From Calvatia gigantea (Eukaryota; Basidiomycota; Agaricomycetes; Agaricales; Lycoperdaceae): 64,000 nucleotides of DNA. Shown one piece after another: positions 57,804-64,000 of this stretch (position 1 is the first letter of the stretch; each line of letters starts with the position of its first letter). The DNA lies in contig JACAAK010000002.1 in the NCBI GenBank assembly GCA_025093985.1, positions 3,224,001-3,288,000 on the forward strand, given 5' to 3'. The notes under the pieces were generated by a model. The model made no database searches. It was not told the origin of the DNA and saw only the letters and a program-made list of their open reading frames with translations. The position numbers were made by a program, and so were the translations under genes.

Positions 57804-59128
57804 TTAATTGATAGATAAGGAATAGGCGTTAGTTGTGAGCGTGGCGCTCCCTGCGTCCTGTTAGTGTGTCCCGATTGGTTTCCGAAAAAAGAAGCTCACC
57901 AGTGAAAGGTTCGGTACCAGCTTGAGCCTGAACGAGGAACTGGTTCGAAGGCACACCTTGATTGTTGACAAGGAAAGCTAAGATAAAGGTTTCCCCGTAT
58001 CAGCATTGGAGTAGCTTCGGTGGAATTTTGACACGCACTGAGGAACGGTTTGAGATCCTGATTGAAGTTGGTAATCTCGTTCGGAGCGACGAAGGAAAAG
58101 ACAGTCCAGGTCGCAACCGTGCCTTTGAATAATCTCCAAGTTACACCGTTGACACTAAACGCGATCCGGTGAGTCAACCTCTTCACTCTATGAACAAGAC
58201 CAATGATTGTACCTTGCTGTGCCGATTTGAGAACCAGCGGGTCCGGCACTAGCACGGTGTTAGCTCTCTGGTATCTATTTTGAGCGTGACTAGCGAAAAT
58301 ACTCACCCTCCTCGGGTACTCAACCAAACCATACTGCACTCGCATATATCGTTAGCAAGCATTTACGGCCCATACAGCGATGAAGGGCACGTACATCTCA
58401 AAAGTTGAAGTTGAAGAGGCACCACCAGTCCCGGCAACATTTGACAACCACAAATCATACGAAACATCAGCAACGAGGTTAGAAGAAGCCGATGAATAGG
58501 TCCACGACCAGGTGGTGGGAATTGAGCCGATTTGGGAGATGGTTTTTCCCAGACCAACTCTGAGGTCCAAGTTTGAGTCTGCAAAGGTGTTGAGTTGGGG
58601 TTGGATCCCGTAGCGCTAGGGACTTGGATGCTCACAGCTCTTTACCTGGAATTGTCCTAGACACGTCGGGTCAATATTACGGGTGTGTAGAATGTCTAGA
58701 GCAGGAGTACCTCCAGTCCAGGTGTAAGTGGTGTGCCAAGTTATAGTATTACCATTGGTCGCGGTTACTTGTGAACTTTGAGAACCTACAACTGATGAGG
58801 GACAGGATCGGTATGTACAAACGACAAACCATACCACTGGTAGCGGCGGATTGTCCCCAGAGATTGTTCTCCAAAATGAAACGCCTTGAGCCATAGTCAG
58901 CACTATTTAAGGTTTTGATCGAGTCGTATTACCCATTGGCCTATGGGTATGTGCAGGTAAGCCAACCACGGACGGATATGACCTCTCAATTTCAAATAGA
59001 AGTACCTCTGATTCCGTCCCGAATTGGGCAGTGAGCACTGCACCACGTTTCTCGAGAGTTTTGTTTACTTCCCCAGTAGGAGAGGCAAGAGCAGCGACCG
59101 CAAGTGTAACAAGGGTTAAGAACTTCAT
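57804..59128 (-). CDS. Glycoside hydrolase family 12 (endoglucanase/xyloglucanase), one frame break
   Basis: A secreted cellulose- or xyloglucan-cutting enzyme. A signal peptide (MKFLTLVTLAVAALASP) and a possible kexin site (EKR) precede the beta-jelly-roll domain with LENNLWGQSAATSGSQ, TYTWTGGQFQVKSYSN, IPTTWSWTYSS, VADVSYDLWLS, the nucleophile Glu in STFEMYVPF, VNGVTWRLFKG, FSFVAPNEITNF and the acid/base Glu in AGTEPFTG, ending in SATLTTNAYSLSIN. Exons are tiny in places: an 8-nt exon (58940-58933) and a 21-nt exon (58656-58636) are needed to keep the frame. One extra G (58306-58308) breaks the frame at EYPR. The nucleophile context EMYVPF departs from the usual EIMVWL. Confidence 0.87.
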
Positions 59129-59798
59129 CGTAGTCAAGGCTAGGAACTCAGAAGGAAAGGTGAGTTTTAACCATATTTATGTGGTTCAACTTGTATTCTT
59201 TGTGCAATGGCGGGCCGGCGCAGAACCTCGAGATGAACATCGGAGAAATTGAGAGAAATCACGGGGAAATTGGACATTCGTGAGTAGAGAATGAGGTTAG
59301 TTGTGAAAAGTCACTTGGGACGATGGGAACCCAAGGACAGGAAAAGGGGAAATGTAGCAACCCCGAAGTAAGCACTGCCTGAGGGAGGCGGATGACGTGA
59401 CCTCCGCTGGCGCATAAAAAGTGAACATCCTGGGATCCTACAACTTTTTTCGAGCCAAGGCGCCGGCTATTTTTATGCCGAAGCTCTCAGCGTCTGGTCA
59501 GATGTTTTTCATCGGATGTATGACAATGGTGAGCTTCCCGGTAGCTTTATCGCGGCAAACTTTCCTTTGGATGGACAGCCTTGGACAATACTGGCCAGGT
59601 GATAATCAGAGGTGGAGTTGGTCAAAGGAAGATTCGGATGCGCCTGGAAAGGGTCCACTCCTGCTAACGAATAGGAAAAACTGCGTCTATATGTCTCAAA
59701 CGGTCCGAGAGAATAGATATATTCTAACAATCCAATCTTGGGGCTAGATATTAGATCCCTTGCCATGAGTCACACATGAGAGGACTCACACAAATACA
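59129..59798. other. Intergenic, with a possible coding relic
   Basis: On the plus strand 59396-59602 is open for 68 codons with protein-like content (GAGYFYAEALSVWSDVFHRM, LPGSFIAANFPLDGQPW). No start, splice partner or family was found. The remainder should include the GH12 promoter (minus). Confidence 0.35.
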
Positions 59799-60882
59799 CT
59801 ACGCTCTTTGTTCGCGCCAGCTAGGATCCAGACTATCTTCGACCAGAAAGTTGTACCAATAAAATGCTATTGGTGCTGTGACCAGATGCCACAGTGCGTG
59901 GGCATCGATGACTAAACCCCAAGGAGGAAAGTCAAAAAGTTCAAAAGCCGTCGCTGCCGTAGTCAGTGCCACGAAGGCTCCAGCTTTGGTAGCCAAAGGA
60001 GGACGATAAGATTTCGCACGCGAGGCAAATCTTCGCAAAAGAGAAAATGAAGAAGGCATGGAGTAGAGGAGCCAGAGAATGTTGTGAAGTAAGCCAACGG
60101 CAAGGTTGAACGCCATGTTATATGTATAGTTCAAATCTCGGAAGTAGGGTCAAGTAAGAGATATGACCAAGAAATGCGAGAGAACACAGCCAAGTCAGAG
60201 CATGAAATCTCCAATCCTTGGATGCTTTCGAGTTGCGGGTCAATCTACGGTCATGAGTTTGGTAGAGGTGGAATAGCCGGATGGTGGTATAGTACAGGGC
60301 ATACAGGATTGCCAGAGCGGCCGAGAAGTAGTCCATTTTTTCAGTGGAGGGCAAGTCTAGAAATGGGACGTAAGTCTGACCATCCGCCTAGAGGTAACAC
60401 GTGTAGATTCACCTCTAGTGTGAAAGACGGACGACCATGCCCAAGCATTAATACTTGTGAGCGACCAAACAAGATAATAGAAGCGCATAGGGTGGTTTTG
60501 AGGAATTCGTCGCATAACCTTCCTAGCCCCCTGCACATGGGAGTACATGTTGAGGAGGGAGAAGAGGACGGATGCTGGTTCTTGGATGCCACCGAGGCGC
60601 CAGAATGGCCATTTCCCGTAATACTGGTGGACCCGTGCCCCGTTAGTTTGATCTAACTGCGTCAGTTGATGCATGCAGTCATATCGACACTCGTCCAGGC
60701 ACGTCCAGCGCGTAAGGTATAGGGATAGCGATTGTGCAAACCGCGCCGACGCCCCCGGACATCGTTCAAACTGGCACTGGGAAAGACATCTCGCGAATTC
60801 TGGCCTTCTATCTCCAGAAGATGCGAGTATAAGAGTTGGATATGATATTGCCAGCAAGCGGGATGAGATAAGAGAGTCTCAT
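59799..60882 (-). CDS. PER1: Per1-like protein (PGAP3 family GPI lipid remodelling), two frame breaks
   Basis: An ER or Golgi multi-pass membrane protein needed for removing the unsaturated acyl chain from GPI anchors. A signal peptide (MRLSYLIPL..., start at 60882) and the Cys-rich lumenal part (FARCLSQCQFERC, CLDECRYDCM) are followed by GKWPFWRLGGIQEPASVLFS, NAWAWSSVFHTRD (conserved His), TEKMDYFSA and LIDAHALWH, typical of the family. An intron (60412-60358) splits the Asp of HTRD. Extra bases near 60855 (in the signal peptide) and near 60133 (before YTYNMAF) break the frame. Both sides are well conserved, so sequence errors are likely in this usually single-copy gene. Confidence 0.9.
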
Positions 60883-61326
60883 GAGAGAAGAAAGGCAAAC
60901 GACTAACGTCGACAAGCCCGCCTTGGCGTCGGCAGAGGGAGAGAGCGCTGCTTAGTCAGGGTGGCTGTGCAAGAGACAGCACCTCTGAACGAAGTTCGAA
61001 CAACTTCTCGAACAACGCCCAAGTTCAAAGCGGAATCTTGCTATTCCAATTTATATCCTAAGAGAAACCGAACTCAGGAAGGTTTGAGAATGCTCTGATT
61101 GATGACTTTGATCATATCACTGACAATTTACACATTGGGGATCTAGACCACGACACCAAATACAAGAACCAAACCTGGGACAGCATCTTTATCGAATACC
61201 CAGAAGTTCCCTATCACTCCCAATAACTGGTGGACAATCCCTGAGCTCCCCTGGCGATCCTTTGTACTCTGGCTTAGCCCGATTTCCTGTTACCTAGCCC
61301 ATAATCGAGTTGCGAAGCAGTTATAA
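60883..61326. other. Divergent promoter region (PER1 minus, HOS2-type plus)
   Basis: 444 bases between outward-facing start codons. No exon is supported. A TTATAAAT just before 61327 is too close to the start to be a normal TATA box. Confidence 0.5.
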
Positions 61327-63430
61327 ATGGTTCGAACTACACAAGCAACGACCTTGTCTTTCTCTTCATCTCCATATTTTTACGACCGAGGATCACATGG
61401 AACGGCCCAACCAATAACAGAACGAATTAATGTAAGGCTATTTGTCAACACGTTGTTGCTTGTATAGCTAAGACTCCTTAGCCTCACTCAAGGCCGATTG
61501 TCTCCTATTATTTTCCAAGAGATGTTGGTGCGCAGCACTATGGGGTACGTATCTTCAATTTGAGGGACTACGTCGAACTTATTTTGTAGGAACGACATCC
61601 TATGAAACCTCACCGCCTGACCCTGACAAATGCACTTGTCATGGGTTATGGCTTGGACAAGCAAATTCATAATATCTACGACCCCCGACCAGCCACTCAA
61701 GAAGAACTAGAGATGTATCATGACCGCGATTACATTGAATTCTTGTCAAGGTAAGTCTCTCCCCGAGAACATAACATCCTCGGACCCGGTTATTCATCGG
61801 TAACTTGCAGAGTTACGCCACAAAACCAAACCCAAATGAAACAAATGATTGATTCCTTCAACTGTATAGAAGATTGTCCTGTCTTTGCAGATATGTACGA
61901 TTTCTGCCGCATGTACGCAGGCGCCTCATTAGCTGGAGCCCGGAAACTATGTGCGGGAACAACTGACATTGCCATAAACTGGTCCGGTGGTCTTCACCAT
62001 GCCAAACGAGGCGAGGCGAGCGGCTTCTGCTATATCAACGACATCGTTCTCGCCATCCTTGAACTTCTCAGGTTCGCTAAACGTCGCCTTTTTTGCCACT
62101 TTCATGGTGGCTGACATTAACATCTAGATATCACCCCCGTGTCCTCTACATCGACATAGACATTCATCATGGAGACGGAGTTGAACTCGCGTTTTACCAA
62201 TCCAACCGCGTCATGACGGTCTCTTTCCACAAGTACACGGGTGATTTCTTCCCAGGAACAGGTAAACTCGATGACAACGGAAGCGGACCCGGCAAACACT
62301 TCTGCTTAAATGTCCCTCTACAAGATGGCATTGACGACGAGATGTATCTCACAATATTCAAAACAGTAATAGACGACACCGTGACTGCATTTCGACCGTC
62401 AGCCATCGTTCTTCAATGCGGCGCTGACTCACTCGGTTGTGACCGTCTGGGCGCTTTCAATCTCTCAATAGCAGCCCATGGCGAATGCGTCAATTTTGTC
62501 CGCAAATACAACGTCCCGCTCCTTGTCGTTGGAGGTGGAGGATACACAATTAAGAACGTCAGTCGATGTTGGACATACGAAACTTCCGTTCTTGTTGGTG
62601 CCGAAATACCCGACGAATTACCCAGAACCGTCTATGACACTTTCTTTGCCGACTCCCATTGGAAACTCCATCCCCCTCTAACTGGTAAAGTCGATAACCA
62701 AAACACAGCAGCATCTCTGAAACGTATTACCATGAACATCCGGAATAAACTCCGTTATTTACAAGGTGCACCGAGCGTAGCAATGCAGGAGATCCCTCCA
62801 AATCTCCAAGGCCTTCTCGCGGACGAAGATCGAAATGCCGAAGAGAAGGATGAAGAAAGGGGGACAAGTCAGGCAGGCGAAACGAGGAATGATAGACATA
62901 TGGGGCGAGGCGAATTCTTCGACGCGGACGACGATAATGATGCAGGTGATCTACCTTCCACCGCCCGTGGGAAAGGAAGGGCAAGAGGTAGAGGACGTGC
63001 CAGGGGACGGGGGCGGGGGCGCGGACGGACTGCTGCTGCTACAGCGGAAGGCGAGGCAACGAGCCCTATATCAACACCCAACGTGGATGATGGCGACGAA
63101 CCAGCTCTTTCAACGCCTTCGAGAGCGAGAGGAAGAGCGAAAGCAAGAGGAAGAGCGAGAGGACGGGGAAGAGGTAGAGCACGTGGAACTGCAGCAACCA
63201 AAGACAGTACAACAACGCAGGAGAACGCAGACGCATCGATACCTGCCACACCTGCTGGAATTTCCACCCCTGTCGAAGGGTCTGAAACTCCGGCTGATTT
63301 TGCCACACCATCGATCGCGGTTGATTTTGACTTCGGGACGCCTAAAGAAACTCCTATTGCTGAAAAGCAACAAGGATCGAACAAGATGGATGTCGATCCC
63401 GATGCTGTGATGGACCTTAGCGATGAATAG
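61327..63430 (+). CDS. HOS2: Class I histone deacetylase, Hos2 type, with long RG-rich tail
   Basis: A zinc-dependent lysine deacetylase, the catalytic subunit of Set3-type complexes (family knowledge). Exons 61327-61431, 61482-61544, 61590-61750, 61811-62071 and 62128-63430 give 630 residues with an exact frame. Motifs are [38 protein letters not shown] (active His pair), [11 protein letters not shown] and [12 protein letters not shown] (zinc Asp/His), [14 protein letters not shown] and [27 protein letters not shown] and [16 protein letters not shown] point to Hos2 rather than Rpd3. The last 200 residues are an acidic stretch, two RG/AT-hook-like blocks (about residues 478-555, [17 protein letters not shown]) and TP-rich repeats, much longer than the yeast tail. 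It may bind RNA or DNA. Confidence 0.95.
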
Positions 63431-63565
63431 TGTACTGTTGATTCTGGACTACATGATTGCTTTTGCTGCTGCATGGTAATGTATTATTATTCGTACACCA
63501 TAGGTAGAACAACCTTAATTCCAGGGCGGTAACGGGTCCCAGTCGCCAGGTATTATTTTATAAAG
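63431..63565. other. Convergent 3' intergenic region
   Basis: Short spacer with AT-rich stretches (TTATTATTATT near 63482) likely holding the HOS2-type 3' end. Confidence 0.4.
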
Positions 63566-64000
63566 TCACGGCGTTGGCGTATCTTGTAGCGAGTTCTTGG
63601 TGGCTAACGCAAGATCCTTCTCATATACTGCATCCCAATCAATTGCCTGTTGAATCCCGGTATCCGCTTTGTTTCCCTCAGGGACCGTCAGCCGATTTTG
63701 TCAAACCCGAAGAGGCAACAGCGACCGAATGAGCCTCGTTTCCATGTTGCCCTTGCGACTCGAGGATTTTCTTTGCAGCCTTGATATAGGTCGTTCTCCT
63801 TTCAAGCAGGGTACCCTTGGCGTCGCTGAACGAATTGACAATGTGCAGTTCGCTCGGTGTCGGTGCTCCCATTGAAAGCCTCTATCCCCTGTTTAATCTG
63901 CGCTTCACGCCGATGCTGTTCAACCCGTTCGATATATGATTCAACGGCACGGGCCCTACCCTGGTAAACTATGTGAATGTCAGTGGGTTCTATCAAGGAC
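63566..64000 (-). CDS. Unrecognised protein, C-terminal part, cut by the window edge, one frame break
   Basis: From the edge, an open minus frame (VYQGRARAVESYIERVEQ, REAQIKQGIEAFNG) is joined, after one extra G in GGG (63868-63870), to APTPSELHIVNSFSDAKG, LLERRTTYIKAAKKILESQG and an acidic end with NSLQDTPTP and stop at 63568-63566. The part visible is helical and charged, with no domain I recognise. The upstream part lies outside the window. Confidence 0.6.

Noticed and set aside
1..64000. tRNA, rRNA, CRISPR arrays, transposons
   Set aside because: None was recognised by eye. No cloverleaf, reverse transcriptase, transposase or terminal repeats were seen; a tRNA or repeat search program could still find small ones.

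Overview
The window is nuclear DNA of a basidiomycete, most likely a mushroom-forming agaricomycete. Genes are dense and cut by many short introns (about 50-60 nt, GT-AG with a few GC-AG). The gene families also fit: expanded F-box-like proteins, DUF6699-type proteins, a NACHT NTPase, a mushroom-type DOPA dioxygenase and CYP paralogs. About 28 genes can be supported. Most were rebuilt here by splicing exons by eye, so junctions are inferences unless noted.

Layout. 1-3.2 kb: two tandem cytochrome P450 genes. 4.2-10.4 kb: two paralogous secreted repeat proteins, one proline-rich with one exon per module and one His/Gly-rich, which share promoter boxes and flank TFIIF beta on the other strand. 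10.9-14.4 kb: glutamate 5-kinase and ribose-phosphate pyrophosphokinase. 14.6-15.7 kb: DOPA 4,5-dioxygenase (minus) with 5-nt and 14-nt exons. 16.3-20.9 kb: ALG2 mannosyltransferase and a CPY-type carboxypeptidase. 22-28.5 kb: a small membrane protein, D-lactate dehydrogenase (minus), a CCDC124/Lso2-type ribosome factor and calcipressin. 29.9-36.6 kb: three tandem F-box-like copies (minus), the middle one dead. 38-43.1 kb: a cysteine-rich transmembrane protein and a PP2C phosphatase. 44-51.6 kb: three DUF6699-type copies with a NACHT NTPase between the last two. 52.1-57.6 kb: an intact P450 and a membrane-anchored histidine acid phosphatase. 57.8-63.4 kb: GH12 glucanase (minus), PER1 (minus) and a Hos2-type histone deacetylase. 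A partial minus-strand gene runs off the right edge.

There is no single pathway. The window is a mix of housekeeping genes (transcription, proline and nucleotide synthesis, glycosylation, GPI remodelling, chromatin) and secretome or accessory genes (repeat proteins, GH12, phosphatase, carboxypeptidase, P450s, F-box and DUF6699 families). Two genome-wide-looking signals stand out. The first is repeated use of micro-exons (5-20 nt) in unrelated genes. The second is about 19 single-base frame breaks, nearly all of them +1 and many in G/C runs, that interrupt otherwise conserved genes including housekeeping ones. The second pattern looks more like residual insertion errors in a long-read assembly than like biology. 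The most novel-looking locus is the pair of secreted repeat genes at 4.2-10.4 kb.
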